Shown piece after piece: positions 18,654 through 28,457 of a stretch of 64,000 bases of DNA. The DNA comes from Marinimicrobium agarilyticum DSM 16975 (GTDB taxonomy: Bacteria > Pseudomonadota > Gammaproteobacteria > Pseudomonadales > Cellvibrionaceae). The notes below the pieces were generated by a model that was not told the origin of the DNA, made no database searches, and worked only from the letters and a program-made list of their open reading frames with translations. Within the stretch, counting starts at the first letter, position 1. Each line of letters begins with the position of its first letter. The stretch covers positions 62,001 through 126,000 of the forward strand of contig NZ_AUHU01000003.1 in NCBI RefSeq assembly GCF_000423345.1. The letters are read 5' to 3'. Both the position numbers and the translations under genes were made by a program.

Positions 18654-18730
18654 TGGCGCACCCGGCAGGATTTGAACCTGCGACCAACGGCTTCGGAAAC
18701 CGCTACTCTATCCAACTGAGCTACGGGTGC
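18654..18730 (-). tRNA. tRNA-Arg (anticodon CCG)
   Basis: The 77-base cloverleaf folds as acceptor GCACCCG/CGGGTGC, D arm GCTC/GAGT with GG in the loop, anticodon loop TTCCGAA (anticodon CCG, reading CGG codons), and T arm GCAGG/CCTGC with loop TTCAAAT. The discriminator is G and the CCA end is encoded. The anticodon stem (GCGGT/GCCGT) has G-U pairs at both ends, which is slightly weak but acceptable. Confidence 0.95.
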
Positions 18731-18782
18731 GTCTCGTCAAGAGGGCGCGATTTTACAGAGTCTGACCCCTTTCGTCTATCCG

Positions 18783-19685
18783 TCAGGCGGCATCAGAGGC
18801 TTTCTCTGCCCCAAGCTCCCGCAAATCCAACGTTTTGCTGAGCGTAACCGTTCCCAGGCTCTCGCTCATGGTGCCGAAAGGGAAGTCCTTGATCATGCGC
18901 TCCAAGCGCGGCAGGCAGCGATGCAGGTTGGTGTAATGCCGGAAGCGGGAGAACCAACTGGCATTGGGAATGCGGGGTTGCTCCGGGTCAATCTCCCAGG
19001 GGTGCAGGTAAAAAATCTGCGGCTTGCGGCCACTGTCGCTCGCTTTCTGAAACAGCCAGCGTGACAGCGCATAAGGGTACTGGCGAAAGTAACCACCGCC
19101 GGCGGCCGGCACGGCCTGGCCCATCACTTTGGCGGTGGTCAGGGGGAATTCGGTCAGCTCGGCGCCGCTGCGGGTAATAATCCGGTAGGGCTCTTCGGGG
19201 CTGCCCGGAATACCGTAGTTGTCATGCCGGGTGGGGAAAATACTGGAATCCCAGGTGAAACCCAGCTCCGCCAGAATATCCAGGGCCCAGAGAGACTGGC
19301 GGGTAATGGAGTAACTGGCCGCGCGATAGCCGTTCACGGCAGTACCGGTAATATCTTCCAGAATCTGTTTGGAGCGGCGGGTCTCCTCCCGAAATACCTC
19401 GGGCGTCTGCTTGTAGATCAACTGATGGCTATAGCCGTGAGAGGCAATCTCGTGGCCCTCGGCCTGAATCCGCTTCACCAATTCCGGATGGCGCTCGGCC
19501 ACCCAGCCCAAAATGAAAAAGGTGATCTTGATGCCCGCCTCGTCGAACAGCTTCAGCAACCGATCGGTATTGGCCTCCACCCGGGACGGCCACTGCTCCC
19601 AGTCCTCGGGTTTAACCACACCGAAGAACGCCGCGACCTGATAGTAGTCCTCGACATCGACGGTCATTGCATGAGTGACGGTCAT
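18783..19685 (-). CDS. XrtA-system polysaccharide deacetylase (DUF3473 type)
   Basis: A 300-residue NodB-fold deacetylase that should remove N-acetyl groups from the exopolysaccharide. Visible: MTVDVEDYYQ (7-16) with the catalytic/metal Asp residues, and the metal-binding SHGYSHQ. The C-terminal DUF3473 part includes FYLHPWEIDPEQPR. This architecture is the type associated with PEP-CTERM/exosortase loci. Start at 19685 has AAGG nine bases upstream. It is the last gene of a minus-strand unit with an epimerase (4-base gap) and UDP-sugar dehydrogenase. Confidence 0.92.
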   Translation of the reverse strand: MTVTHAMTVDVEDYYQVAAFFGVVKPEDWEQWPSRVEANTDRLLKLFDEAGIKITFFILGWVAERHPELVKRIQAEGHEIASHGYSHQLIYKQTPEVFREETRRSKQILEDITGTAVNGYRAASYSITRQSLWALDILAELGFTWDSSIFPTRHDNYGIPGSPEEPYRIITRSGAELTEFPLTTAKVMGQAVPAAGGGYFRQYPYALSRWLFQKASDSGRKPQIFYLHPWEIDPEQPRIPNASWFSRFRHYTNLHRCLPRLERMIKDFPFGTMSESLGTVTLSKTLDLRELGAEKASDAA

Positions 19686-19689
19686 AGGG

Positions 19690-20697
19690 CTAAACCTTGT
19701 AATAATCCCGATACCAACGCACGAAATTCTCGATACCGGTTTCCACGGGAGTGGCGGGCTTGTAATTCACATCCTCAATCAGCGCGTCCACATCGGCATA
19801 GGTATCCGGCACATCCCCGAGCTGCAGCGGCAGCAGATTCTTCTCCGCCTTCTTGCCCAGGCAGTCTTCCAGCACTTCAATGTAGCGCAACAACTCCACC
19901 GGGTTATTGCTGCCGATGTTGTAAATCCGGTACGGGGCCTTGGATGTGGCCGGGTCGGGCGCGTCACTGTTCCAGTCGGAATTCGCCGGCGCCACATGAT
20001 CCAGCGTACGGATGACGCCCTCGACGATGTCATCAATGTAGGTGAAGTCCCGGCGGTGGTGGCCGTAGTTGAACACGTCGATGGGCTCGCCCGCGAGAAT
20101 CTTCCGAGTGAAAATGAACAGCGCCATATCCGGTCGGCCCCAGGGGCCGTAAACGGTAAAGAAGCGCAGGCCGGTGGTGGGCAGGCCAAACAGGTGGCTG
20201 TAGGTGTGTGCCATCAGCTCGTTGGACTTTTTACTCGCCGCGTACAGGCTCACCGGGTGGTCCACATTGTTGTGAACCGAAAACGGCATGGCGGTATTGG
20301 CGCCATACACGGAGCTGCTCGAGGCGTACACCAGGTGCTCACACCCGAAGTGACGACAGGCTTCGAGGATGTTGATAAAGCCGGTGATGTTGCTGTCGAT
20401 GTAAGCCTGCGGGTTGATCAGCGAATAGCGTACACCCGCCTGGGCAGCCAGGTTCACGACCCGGTCCGGCTTGTGCTCCTTGAACACCTTGTCGATGGCT
20501 GCTTTGTCTTCCAGATTCGCCCGGATGTCGGTAAAGCCGGCGTGCGCCGTGGCGCGGGCCAGACGGTCCTTTTTGATCTGGACGTCGTAGTAATCGTTGA
20601 GGTTGTCGATTCCCACCACTTCATCGCCGCGCTCGAGCAGGCGCAGTGCCAGGTGGTTGCCAATAAAGCCGGCGGTGCCGGTGACCAGTACTTTCAT
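19690..20697 (-). CDS. UDP-glucuronate 4-epimerase-type NAD-dependent epimerase
   Basis: A 335-residue short-chain dehydrogenase/reductase family epimerase. The Rossmann motif is TGTAGFIG (6-13), and the catalytic pair is in [11 protein letters not shown] (Tyr and Lys four apart). The phrase [16 protein letters not shown] and overall length match UDP-glucuronate 4-epimerases (LpsL/Cap1J type), which make UDP-galacturonate. It probably supplies an acidic sugar to the polysaccharide together with the dehydrogenase 32 bases upstream. Substrate specificity (glucuronate versus N-acetylated uronate) cannot be fixed from sequence by eye. Confidence 0.9.
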   Translation of the reverse strand: MKVLVTGTAGFIGNHLALRLLERGDEVVGIDNLNDYYDVQIKKDRLARATAHAGFTDIRANLEDKAAIDKVFKEHKPDRVVNLAAQAGVRYSLINPQAYIDSNITGFINILEACRHFGCEHLVYASSSSVYGANTAMPFSVHNNVDHPVSLYAASKKSNELMAHTYSHLFGLPTTGLRFFTVYGPWGRPDMALFIFTRKILAGEPIDVFNYGHHRRDFTYIDDIVEGVIRTLDHVAPANSDWNSDAPDPATSKAPYRIYNIGSNNPVELLRYIEVLEDCLGKKAEKNLLPLQLGDVPDTYADVDALIEDVNYKPATPVETGIENFVRWYRDYYKV

Positions 20698-20729
20698 GAG
20701 CTTTCCCGTATTGTGTTCAGGCCGCGCCC

Positions 20730-22004
20730 TCAGAGGCGGGCGTCAACTCTGTCTTTCGGCAGAATGTGCTTCACGTCGTAGAGCACGTGATTGCCCCGAC
20801 CCAGGGCGCGAATGGCGTCGACGCCCATTTCCTTGAATTCCCGGTGGCCGACGCAGAGTACGATGGCGTCGTAGTGGCCGGCCTTGGGTTCGGAAATGAG
20901 TTTCAGGCCGTATTCCTCCTCGGCTTCCTCGGCGTCCACCCAGGGGTCGTACACATCCACGTTGGAGTGGTACTCCTGAAACTCCCCGATGATGTCCACG
21001 ACGCGAGTGTTGCGCAGGTCCGGGCAGTTTTCCTTGAACGCCAGGCCCATGATCAGCACATTGGCATCCACCAGGTGGAGTTTGCGTTTGGTCATCAACT
21101 TGACCACTGAGGCGGCGATAAAATGCCCCATGCCGTCGTTGATGCGCCGCCCGGAGAGGATCACTTCCGGGTTGTAGCCGACCTGTTGCGCTTTGTGGGT
21201 CAGGTAGTAGGGGTCCACACTGATGCAGTGCCCGCCCACAAGGCCCGGGCGGAAGGGCAGGAAGTTCCACTTGGTGCCGGCCGCCTCCAACACTTCCAGG
21301 GTGTCGATGCCCAGGCGGCTGAAAATCAGGGACAATTCGTTCACCAGAGCGATGTTGATGTCGCGCTGGGTGTTCTCAATCACCTTGGCTGCCTCGGCCA
21401 CCTTGATGCTGCTGGCCTTGTGGGTGCCCACGGTCACGATGCGTCGGTACAGCGAATCCACATAGTCCGCGACCTCCGGCGTCGAGCCTGAAGTCACCTT
21501 CACGATGTTGTGAACCCGGTGCTCCTTGTCGCCCGGGTTGATCCGCTCCGGGCTGTAGCCGGCGAAGAAGTCTTTGTTGAAGGTCAGGCCCGAGCCCTTC
21601 TCAATCAGGGGAACGCAGACCTCTTCGGTGCAGCCGGGGTAGACCGTGGATTCGAAAATCACAATGCTGTTCTTCCCGATGACGCGTCCAAGCAGCGCCG
21701 AGGCCTTCTCAAGCGGCGTCAGATCGGGTTGTTTACCGTCGTTGATGGGGGTGGGGACCGTGACGATGTACACATCCAGATGGCGGATGTCGTTCTCATC
21801 GGAGGAAAAGCTCAACCGTTCGGAAGCTTTCAGCTCCTCGGTGCTGACTTCCCGGGTATGGTCCCGCCCGGCCCGAAGCTCACTGATTCGTTTGGGGTTG
21901 ATATCAAAACCGACGGTCTGGATCTGCTTGCCGAACTCTGCCGCGAGGGGCAGGCCGACATAACCCAAACCGATCACACAGAGAGAGGGGTCACTGGCGA
22001 ACAT
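20730..22004 (-). CDS. UDP-sugar 6-dehydrogenase, TviB/WbpO type
   Basis: A 424-residue NAD-dependent nucleotide-sugar dehydrogenase that oxidises the C6 hydroxyl to a carboxylate. It shows the Rossmann motif [11 protein letters not shown], the long matching block [23 protein letters not shown] in the middle domain, and the catalytic Cys in [15 protein letters not shown]. The pattern fits the Vi-antigen TviB/WbpO group, acting on UDP-GlcNAc or UDP-GalNAc, better than UDP-glucose dehydrogenase. Start chosen at the ATG at 22004 ([15 protein letters not shown]); a GTG at 22049 would add 15 residues unlike the family start. It diverges from the sugar transferase gene. Confidence 0.9.
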   Translation of the reverse strand: MFASDPSLCVIGLGYVGLPLAAEFGKQIQTVGFDINPKRISELRAGRDHTREVSTEELKASERLSFSSDENDIRHLDVYIVTVPTPINDGKQPDLTPLEKASALLGRVIGKNSIVIFESTVYPGCTEEVCVPLIEKGSGLTFNKDFFAGYSPERINPGDKEHRVHNIVKVTSGSTPEVADYVDSLYRRIVTVGTHKASSIKVAEAAKVIENTQRDINIALVNELSLIFSRLGIDTLEVLEAAGTKWNFLPFRPGLVGGHCISVDPYYLTHKAQQVGYNPEVILSGRRINDGMGHFIAASVVKLMTKRKLHLVDANVLIMGLAFKENCPDLRNTRVVDIIGEFQEYHSNVDVYDPWVDAEEAEEEYGLKLISEPKAGHYDAIVLCVGHREFKEMGVDAIRALGRGNHVLYDVKHILPKDRVDARL

Positions 22005-22207
22005 AACGCTGTTTATCCTTGGGGTGTCCGGTAAATCCTGGAAGTGCACATTGGCGCAAAGAGATGCGCGCTATTTAGCCCGTAAGTTACCACATTTTCA
22101 TGACAGGGCGCGACGAGGCTCGAGGGAGTTTTTGCATGTCGAAAATCTTGTCACATCTACGGTCAAAAAGGCTGGCCCAGTGGTCGAGAAGTATGCCGAA
22201 AAACCGC

Positions 22208-22213
22208 TATAAT
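22208..22213 (+). promoter_or_regulatory. Perfect TATAAT -10 element before the eps operon
   Basis: TATAAT at 22208-22213 lies 45 bases before the probable TTG start of the sugar transferase, inside the 253-base divergent region 22005-22257. No good TTGACA-like -35 is present 16-18 bases upstream, which would suit an activator-dependent promoter. The rest of the gap shows no gene. Confidence 0.5.
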
Positions 22214-22257
22214 GCGGGGCCTCGAGAACACATCACACCCTCAAAAGGACCCGGGTT

Positions 22258-23676
22258 TTGTCATATATACGGCTCAACAAACATTATATCCACTTACCCT
22301 ACTTATTCCTTGGAGTCATTGAGCTGGGTCTGTTGGTCGCCGCCGCCTGGGCCGGTGAACGTTGGCACCAGTCATTAACGGAGCCCGCCGCGCCTTTTTG
22401 GGGCGCCCCGGATTCCTGGTGGCCCAGTGCCATATTCGCGGTGGTGCTCAGCTGCTGCACCCTTTCCATGGGCGTTTACATTGCACTGGTCCGGGAGGGG
22501 TACTCCAGCATGTTGTTGCGCACCCTGGTCAGCTTTTTCCTTCTGGGCAGTGCGGCCCTGTTCATCCTGAATATGCTCAGCGCCGGTGGCCTGATGCCGC
22601 AGGGAGTGATTTTCTGGGGGGTTCTGTTCGCCACCGCGCTGGTGCTGGTGGCGCGGGCGGTTTTTCTGAAATTGGTCGACACCGCCGAACTCAAGCGCCG
22701 GGTGGTGATATTTGGGGCGGGCGCCCGGGCGCAGAAACTGCTTGAGAACCTGGAACCGGAGCGGGACGTCATTGGCGTGCAGGTGGTGGGCTGTATTCCC
22801 AGCGGCAGCGAGACCGTCGAGGTGGATGAAGCGTTGCTGTTGCCACCCCCGAGAGATTGGGTCCGGTTCGTCAAAGCGCAACAAATTTCCGAGATTGTTG
22901 TCTCCCCGGATGAGCGTCGTCAGCGCGATGGCGGAGTTTTCCCCCTGAACGAGCTGATTGACTGTAAGCTGGTGGGGGTGCCGACCAGCGAGGGCCTGGC
23001 CTTTTGTGAGCGCGAGCTGGGGAAAATCGACATCAGTATTCTGCAGCCAAGCTGGATGCTGTTTTCCGACGGTTTCAAATACTCCAAACGTCGCTCCATT
23101 GCCAAGCGGTTGTTTGATGTTGGACTGGCGTCCCTGTTTGTCCTGATACTTTGGCCGTTCATGATTCTTACGGCCCTGGCGGTGATGCTCGAAAGCGGGC
23201 GTCCGGTCCTTTACTTCCAGGAGAGAGTCGGTCTAAATGGCCGAACCTTCCGCATCTACAAGTTTCGAAGTATGCGTCAGGACGCGGAAAAAGGCGGCAA
23301 GGCCGTCTGGGCCCAGAAGAACGACAACCGGGTGACCAAGGTAGGGGCGTTTATCCGCAACACCCGCCTGGATGAGCTTCCCCAGCTGTACAACGTGCTC
23401 AAAGGGGATATGAGCTTTGTCGGTCCGCGCCCGGAGCGGCCGGAGTTCGTCAGGGACCTCTCGGAGCAGATTCCCTTTTACGACACCCGGCACAAGGTGA
23501 AGCCCGGCCTGATGGGCTGGGCGCAGTTGAAATACCCTTATGGCGCGTCGGTAGAAGACGCTCGCAACAAGTTGCAGTACGATCTGTACTACACGAAGAA
23601 TCATAGCTTCCTGATGGATATGCTGATCATGATTCAAACCGTCGAAATTGTGCTGTTGGGTAAGGGTGTGCATTAG
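22258..23676 (+). CDS. XrtA-type initiating sugar-phosphate transferase (undecaprenyl-phosphate)
   Basis: A 472-residue polyprenyl-phosphate hexose-1-phosphate transferase that starts repeat-unit synthesis on undecaprenyl phosphate. Four N-terminal membrane helices (about 12-30, 50-70, 82-102 and 112-130) precede a Rossmann-like domain ([15 protein letters not shown]). One more membrane segment and the bacterial sugar transferase domain follow ([21 protein letters not shown], then [23 protein letters not shown]). The architecture is that of the TIGR03013 group found in PEP-CTERM loci. The start is probably TTG at 22258, with AAGGA eight bases upstream; no ATG gives the family N terminus ([14 protein letters not shown]). 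Confidence 0.93.
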   Translation: MSYIRLNKHYIHLPYLFLGVIELGLLVAAAWAGERWHQSLTEPAAPFWGAPDSWWPSAIFAVVLSCCTLSMGVYIALVREGYSSMLLRTLVSFFLLGSAALFILNMLSAGGLMPQGVIFWGVLFATALVLVARAVFLKLVDTAELKRRVVIFGAGARAQKLLENLEPERDVIGVQVVGCIPSGSETVEVDEALLLPPPRDWVRFVKAQQISEIVVSPDERRQRDGGVFPLNELIDCKLVGVPTSEGLAFCERELGKIDISILQPSWMLFSDGFKYSKRRSIAKRLFDVGLASLFVLILWPFMILTALAVMLESGRPVLYFQERVGLNGRTFRIYKFRSMRQDAEKGGKAVWAQKNDNRVTKVGAFIRNTRLDELPQLYNVLKGDMSFVGPRPERPEFVRDLSEQIPFYDTRHKVKPGLMGWAQLKYPYGASVEDARNKLQYDLYYTKNHSFLMDMLIMIQTVEIVLLGKGVH

Positions 23677-23749
23677 AGCCCGATCCTGTCTGTAGCAGGG
23701 TTGCACTCACCCGGCCCGGCGGCGAACCGATAACTGAAGGAGATTAGGC

Positions 23750-24373
23750 GTGATGAAATTGAACGTTTTTCGGGCAAGCTTCGGCTTCTGGGCTTTATTG
23801 GTCGTTTTATTGTCCGCCTGCTCCACCGGGCCGATTACCCAGCCGCCCGCGACGAAAGAGGTGCTCGCCGAGTATCACATCGGTGTTGGCGACTCTTTGC
23901 GGATCAACGTCTGGCGCAACGCGGAAATCTCCAGCGACGTGCCAGTGCGCCCTGATGGCATGATCTCTTTGCCCCTGGTGGGCGATATAGAAGCGGCCGG
24001 ACGGACCACCGAGGAGCTGGGGGCAGCCTTGACCACCGCCTTGACTGATTATGTCCGCAACCCCCAGGTTACGGTGATCGTCACCAACCCTGCCAGCTCT
24101 GACTATCAGCGTCGGGTGCGCATTACGGGAGCGGTTCAGAACCCACAATCGCTGCCTTACCGCGATGGGATGACCGTGCTGGACTTGGTGCTCATGGCGG
24201 GCGGCCCCAACGAGTTCGCCTCACCCAACAAGGCCAAGCTCTACCGCCGGGTGGAAGGCGAGGTCAAAGTCTATCCCATCCACCTGGAAGATCTGATTGA
24301 AAAGGGGAAGGTTCAGACCAACTACTCCCTGCAGCCCTCGGATATCGTGACCGTCCCTGAACGGGCGTTTTAA
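23750..24373 (+). CDS. XrtA-system polysaccharide export lipoprotein (Wza-like)
   Basis: A 207-residue outer-membrane auxiliary protein with a lipobox LSAC (Cys24). A polysaccharide export domain follows (YHIGVGDSLRINVWRN ... VRPDGMISLPLVGDIEAAGRT), then a SLBB-like segment (RVRITGAVQNPQSLPYRDGMTVLDLVLMAGG, in two parts). Size and motifs match the short Wza homologues of exosortase loci (TIGR03027 type). Two starts are possible: GTG at 23750 (7 bases after AAGGAG) or ATG at 23753. It is third-compartment partner of the chain-length protein 14 bases downstream. Confidence 0.93.
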   Translation: MMKLNVFRASFGFWALLVVLLSACSTGPITQPPATKEVLAEYHIGVGDSLRINVWRNAEISSDVPVRPDGMISLPLVGDIEAAGRTTEELGAALTTALTDYVRNPQVTVIVTNPASSDYQRRVRITGAVQNPQSLPYRDGMTVLDLVLMAGGPNEFASPNKAKLYRRVEGEVKVYPIHLEDLIEKGKVQTNYSLQPSDIVTVPERAF

Positions 24374-24387
24374 GGCCGGAACCCTTT

Positions 24388-25902
24388 ATGGATAAATCGT
24401 TTATTATCGACCTGCTCAAATCGCTTAAATTTGAGGCCATCCGCTTTCGGGTGTGGGTCGTGCTTCTCTTTATTGTGGTGGCCTTTGTGCCGCTGGTGGT
24501 GGGGTATTTGTGGCCCAATACGTACACCACCGACGCGGTGCTCTACGCCGATGAGACCAACATTATTGAGCCGTTGCTCAAAGGCAGGGCTTCTGTTACC
24601 GGCGTTGACCGGGCCAAACAGGCGCAGGAATCCCTTTACACTCGCCGGGTGCTGGAAAAAGCCGCCGAGGAGGCCGGGCTGATTGACGCCCGGACGCCGG
24701 AAGACCGAAAAGCGGCGGTCGTTCGTCAGTTGCGTAACGGCGTAACGGTGAGAACCGAGGGAACCAACAATTTCCGGGTTCTGTATAGCGCAAACAGCCC
24801 GGATAAGGCGTTCACCGTTCTCAATAGCGTAGTGAACGTCTTTATTCAGGACACGGCCCGGCGCAAGCGGGAAGAAAGCGTGGGTGCCTTCAACTTCATC
24901 GACGCTCAGGTAGAGTCCTACCGCAAGCAGCTTGAGTTGGCGGAAGAAAAACTCAAGAATTTTCGCGCCCAGAATACCGATGGCACTGAAGCTCAGGTGA
25001 GTGGCCGAATCAGCCAGTTGAGAAACGATATCGAAATGCTCAAGCTGGAGATCCAGGAGTCCGAGTCAAGAATTGCCTCCACAAAGGAGCAGTTGAGCCA
25101 GGAAAGTCAGTATCAGGTCGCGAGAGGAGAAGTGGACCGCCTGCGCGACCGTCGTCGTGAACTACGCCGGCAGCTGGACCAACTGTTGCTCAGCTACCAG
25201 GAGGAATACCCCGATGTGGTTTCATTGCGACAGCAGATCCAGGATATCGACGAAGAAATTGCTCAGATCGAGTTTTCCGGTGAGTCCTATGGCAGCGCTC
25301 AAACCACGGAAAACCCCTTATACGAGGAGTTGCGCAAGCAGCTGTCGGTAGCGGAGGTCAACCTGACGGCGCAAAAGCGGCGCATGGAGTCTCTGCAAAA
25401 GCTGCTGGAACAGGAATATGCCCGGGCCGAACGCGTGGCGGCGAACCAGGCACAACTGTCGGAACTGACCCGTGACCTGGATGTGACCCGCAAGGTCTAT
25501 AATGAAATGCTCGAACGGAAGGAGTCCGCGCGCATGTCGATGACGCTGGATATTGAAGGGCAGGGCGTGAATTATCGGATTCAGGATCCGGCGACTTTCC
25601 CTCTGGAGCCCTCTGGTCTGCGGTATGTGCATTTTGCGATCGCCGGCCCCTTTCTTGGGCTTCTGGCGCCGCTGGGCTTGCTGTTCCTCTATGTCTTTCT
25701 CGACCCGCACTTCCGCTCGGCTAACGCGGTACAGCAGCAGTTGCCCGAAGGGGTAGAGCTTATGGGGGTCATTCCTCATTACCACACGCCGTTGACCACC
25801 CGGCTTTTACGCAAAGATATGATTGTGCTTGTCGGACTCAGCGTTCTGGCCATGGGCGCCTACGTGGCGTTATCCATCGTCTGGTATGGTGTCAAAAACT
25901 GA
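24388..25902 (+). CDS. XrtA-system chain-length determinant protein (Wzz-like)
   Basis: A 504-residue polysaccharide co-polymerase. One membrane helix lies near residues 28-48 and one or two at the C terminus (about 412-435 and 475-495); between them is a periplasmic Wzz domain with a long coiled coil (about 165-375). The second loop contains the proline-rich phrase RIQDPATFPLEPSGLRY before the C-terminal helix, as in Wzz/GNVR proteins. In BY-kinase systems this protein activates its kinase partner; here the cytoplasmic partner downstream looks catalytically dead. The gene sits in the eps operon. Confidence 0.93.
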   Translation: MDKSFIIDLLKSLKFEAIRFRVWVVLLFIVVAFVPLVVGYLWPNTYTTDAVLYADETNIIEPLLKGRASVTGVDRAKQAQESLYTRRVLEKAAEEAGLIDARTPEDRKAAVVRQLRNGVTVRTEGTNNFRVLYSANSPDKAFTVLNSVVNVFIQDTARRKREESVGAFNFIDAQVESYRKQLELAEEKLKNFRAQNTDGTEAQVSGRISQLRNDIEMLKLEIQESESRIASTKEQLSQESQYQVARGEVDRLRDRRRELRRQLDQLLLSYQEEYPDVVSLRQQIQDIDEEIAQIEFSGESYGSAQTTENPLYEELRKQLSVAEVNLTAQKRRMESLQKLLEQEYARAERVAANQAQLSELTRDLDVTRKVYNEMLERKESARMSMTLDIEGQGVNYRIQDPATFPLEPSGLRYVHFAIAGPFLGLLAPLGLLFLYVFLDPHFRSANAVQQQLPEGVELMGVIPHYHTPLTTRLLRKDMIVLVGLSVLAMGAYVALSIVWYGVKN

Positions 25903-25915
25903 TCGAGGTGGTGAA

Positions 25916-26740
25916 ATGAATGACGAACGCCGATCGTCTGGGCCACCCAAAGACAAGAAGTCGGAGCTCAACCTTCGAACATTTATCGAGAGGCTCGAAA
26001 CCGTGAAAGAAGAGCGCCCCCAAGACCCCTTGATCAAGAGTGCCGTCTCCGAGCACCGCAAGCGCGAACAGATCAAGAGCATGGCCACCCCGGTCATCTG
26101 GACGCAGGAAGAGCTGTACGAGAAGAAGGTCATCTTTACCGGCATGCGTGAGCGGGAACTGCTCAACGCCTTCCGGGAAGTGCGCATCCGCTTGCTCCAG
26201 AAAAGCAAAACCGACAATGTGGTGGCGATGGTCTCTTCGCTGGCCGAAGGCGGGGGTGGCACCTTTACGGCCTTCAACCTGGCGGCCACCTTCGCGCTCG
26301 ACCGCCACAAGACCGCCCTCTACGTGGACTGTAATCCCTACAACTCCTCGGCAGAGAAGTTCACCGTCGCGCCGGTGGAAGCGGGGCTGACCCAGTATTT
26401 GCATGACTACACCGTTCCGTTGAAGCACATCATCTATCCCTCCGGGGTAGAGCGTTTGCGGGTAATTCCGTCTGGCGCGGGCAGTGATTCCGCCGCCGAG
26501 TTTTTCAACTCCAAGCGGATGGAAGTCCTGATTTCCGAGATCAAGACCCGCTACCCCGATCGCTTTATCGTGCTGGACGCGCCCTCGGTGGAGTCCACCA
26601 CGGAGGCGCGCATCCTGTCGCAATACTGCGACCACGCGCTTCTGGTGGTACCTTTTGGTAAAAGTACCCAGTCCGACATTCTCGCCGGCATTGAGTCCGT
26701 TGGGCGGGACAAGTTCGCTGGGCTGATTTTCAACCACTGA
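25916..26740 (+). CDS. CpsD/BY-kinase homologue with degenerate P-loop
   Basis: A 274-residue P-loop ATPase-fold protein in the slot of the XrtA-associated tyrosine autokinase. The fold markers are present: ELLNAFREVRIRLL, the P-loop region at 108-120, FNLAATFAL, and the Walker A'-like TALYVDCNP. The P-loop reads AEGGGGTFTA; the invariant Lys of GEGKS/T is replaced by Gly115, confirmed in the DNA (GGG GGT GGC ACC at about 26248-26263). The C terminus lacks the usual Tyr cluster, ending KFAGLIFNH. It is therefore probably a non-catalytic structural partner of the Wzz-like protein. True start is the ATG at 25916, 14 bases after the previous stop and after GAGG. Confidence 0.85.
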   Translation: MNDERRSSGPPKDKKSELNLRTFIERLETVKEERPQDPLIKSAVSEHRKREQIKSMATPVIWTQEELYEKKVIFTGMRERELLNAFREVRIRLLQKSKTDNVVAMVSSLAEGGGGTFTAFNLAATFALDRHKTALYVDCNPYNSSAEKFTVAPVEAGLTQYLHDYTVPLKHIIYPSGVERLRVIPSGAGSDSAAEFFNSKRMEVLISEIKTRYPDRFIVLDAPSVESTTEARILSQYCDHALLVVPFGKSTQSDILAGIESVGRDKFAGLIFNH

Positions 26741-26778
26741 CCTCTCGGCAGAGGCTGCGCACGGATAAGGAAAATGCC

Positions 26779-28101
26779 ATGAGAACATTGAACGGCTTTC
26801 TCACTAAGCGTCTTGTCTCGAGCTGGCCGGCGCCCGCCCTGTTGCTGGTGGTGCCTTTGCTGGCGCCCTCCACGGTGCTCGCGGAAGGCGAGTGGCGTGC
26901 AAGCGTGGGCCTTCGCACGGAATACACCGATAACGCCAATAAGTCCGAGGAAGATCCCCTTTCGGAGCGCCAGGATGAGGCCGAATTAAGTGTGGGGGGC
27001 AACTATGCCAACCGCTGGATTTCCTTCGAGGCGGGCTATGAGGCCAGTGAGCGCCGGTTCAATGAAGGGTCTCAGGAGGACAGAAGCCTGCTCCGGGGCG
27101 ATAGTGAGCTTGTAGTGGGCCAGCCGACCGACCCCATGGACCTGGTGATCACCCACAGCCGACGAACTGTGCTCAATGCGCCGGACGAGGTTGACCTGTT
27201 GAAAAACAACGATGAGAGAACCATCCTCTCCGCCATGCCCAGTGCCCGCTGGCGGCCAACGGGGGCCGATCTCCTGATGGTGAGAGGGCAATTTTCGGAA
27301 GTCGATTACCGGTTTCGACCCGAACGTAACTCGGAGCGCCAGGGGGCGAGTCTGGTTTGGCAGAGAGAAGTGTCCGAGGTGGATTCACTGTCTCTCACGG
27401 GCCAGCACACAGAGGTTTCTTTCGACGCCGCTCCTTTGGCGGATTATGAATACCGTGCGGCCAACCTTTCGTACCAGGTTTCTTTGCGTCAGCTTCAATA
27501 CCAGATCCAGGTTGGCTATAACGAAAGCAGCCCCAAGGTTGGAGACGGGCTATCCAGCCCCAGCTATCTGGTAGACGTAACGTTCGGCGAAGGCGGCAAT
27601 CGCTGGGGCTTCAATGCCAGCCAGTTTATTACCGACAACTCCTCCGGCAGTGGCAATCAGGGTGATTTGGGCGACTTTACGCCCGGTGATTCCTCTTCCG
27701 GGGAGCTGGATCAGCTTGAGCGCACTCGCGCCGAGTTGCGCTGGATGAATCAGACGCTTTGCGCGCGCTGTAACCTCACCGCCTCTCTTTACTGGCAAAG
27801 TGATGATTACCGCGTTGAGAATGAAGATCAGGACGAACTCGGTGTTCGACTCTCGGCTCGTTATGAGGTAAGCCAGCAGTCCTCTCTGGATATCTCCTGG
27901 CAACGTCGGGACCGGCAGTTTGAAAGCGCGGCGGAACGCTCCGATTTCCAGCAAGATCGCTTGCGTGCCCGCTACGAATACCAATTCGTGAATGGTGTCG
28001 GTCTGAATGTATTCATGGCCCGTAATGATCGTCAGTCCGACGACAATAACCGGGAGTACGACGAGACCTCGGGCGGCTTGGGCTTGAGTTACACTTTTTG
28101 A
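26779..28101 (+). CDS. XrtA-system outer-membrane beta-barrel protein
   Basis: A 440-residue exported protein with a signal peptide ending TVLAEG (about residue 36). Repeated amphipathic strands and the closing GGLGLSYTF, with a terminal Phe, give an outer-membrane beta-barrel signature. Phrases such as RTEYTDNANKSEE near the N terminus and the position after the kinase homologue match the PEP-CTERM-associated outer-membrane protein family (TIGR03016). It may form or gate the export pore together with the short Wza-like lipoprotein. It is the last gene of the operon. Confidence 0.88.
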   Translation: MRTLNGFLTKRLVSSWPAPALLLVVPLLAPSTVLAEGEWRASVGLRTEYTDNANKSEEDPLSERQDEAELSVGGNYANRWISFEAGYEASERRFNEGSQEDRSLLRGDSELVVGQPTDPMDLVITHSRRTVLNAPDEVDLLKNNDERTILSAMPSARWRPTGADLLMVRGQFSEVDYRFRPERNSERQGASLVWQREVSEVDSLSLTGQHTEVSFDAAPLADYEYRAANLSYQVSLRQLQYQIQVGYNESSPKVGDGLSSPSYLVDVTFGEGGNRWGFNASQFITDNSSGSGNQGDLGDFTPGDSSSGELDQLERTRAELRWMNQTLCARCNLTASLYWQSDDYRVENEDQDELGVRLSARYEVSQQSSLDISWQRRDRQFESAAERSDFQQDRLRARYEYQFVNGVGLNVFMARNDRQSDDNNREYDETSGGLGLSYTF

Positions 28102-28457
28102 TCAAAATGTCCAAAAAATGAGCACTTAATCAAGTAACGTCTCCTATAAGTTGGGATTGGGTGCACATTTTTCAATTTTCTTCCCTCCCCTGATCCACAT
28201 AGTTCATCTCTTCCTGTACCCTTCAAAGCCGTTTCCGTCACCATGGGGAAAAGGCATATAACTCTTTAATCTAGCGCCATCTCCACATTACAAAAGTACT
28301 CGTCACATAATGTGCGTTATAGCGCAAAGAATATAAAAAAAGAGCCCTTTAGTAATGATTTTGAATATTCCCGGTGGTAAAAAGTGCGTAAGGATTTTCG
28401 ACGGTAGGGAGTGGTAAACCACTTTTTCTATGGCCTTGGGGGCCGGGAACCGAACTC
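28102..28457. other. 356-base intergenic region before the acidic lipoprotein gene
   Basis: No gene is visible and the stretch is A+T-richer than its neighbours. It holds a small dyad TGCG/CGCA (28313-28326) and a hairpin AGTGG-TAAA-CCACT with five T residues (28410-28427), placed 31 bases before the next start. The latter is arranged like an attenuator or weak terminator. I looked for a sigma-54 GG-N10-GC pattern here and found none. The promoter for the lipoprotein gene should be within this stretch. Confidence 0.6.

Noticed and set aside
18424-18687. Small open frames overlapping the tRNA region
   Set aside because: They run through the tRNA-Arg and its terminator and resemble no protein.
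22005-22257. JUMPstart/ops element ahead of the eps operon
   Set aside because: No GGCGGTAG-type core is present on either strand in the gap.
28102-28457. Sigma-54 promoter for the acidic lipoprotein gene
   Set aside because: Candidates such as TGGGATTGGGTGCA and CGGTGGTAAAAAGTGC have the GG and GC 8 or 11 bases apart, not 10.
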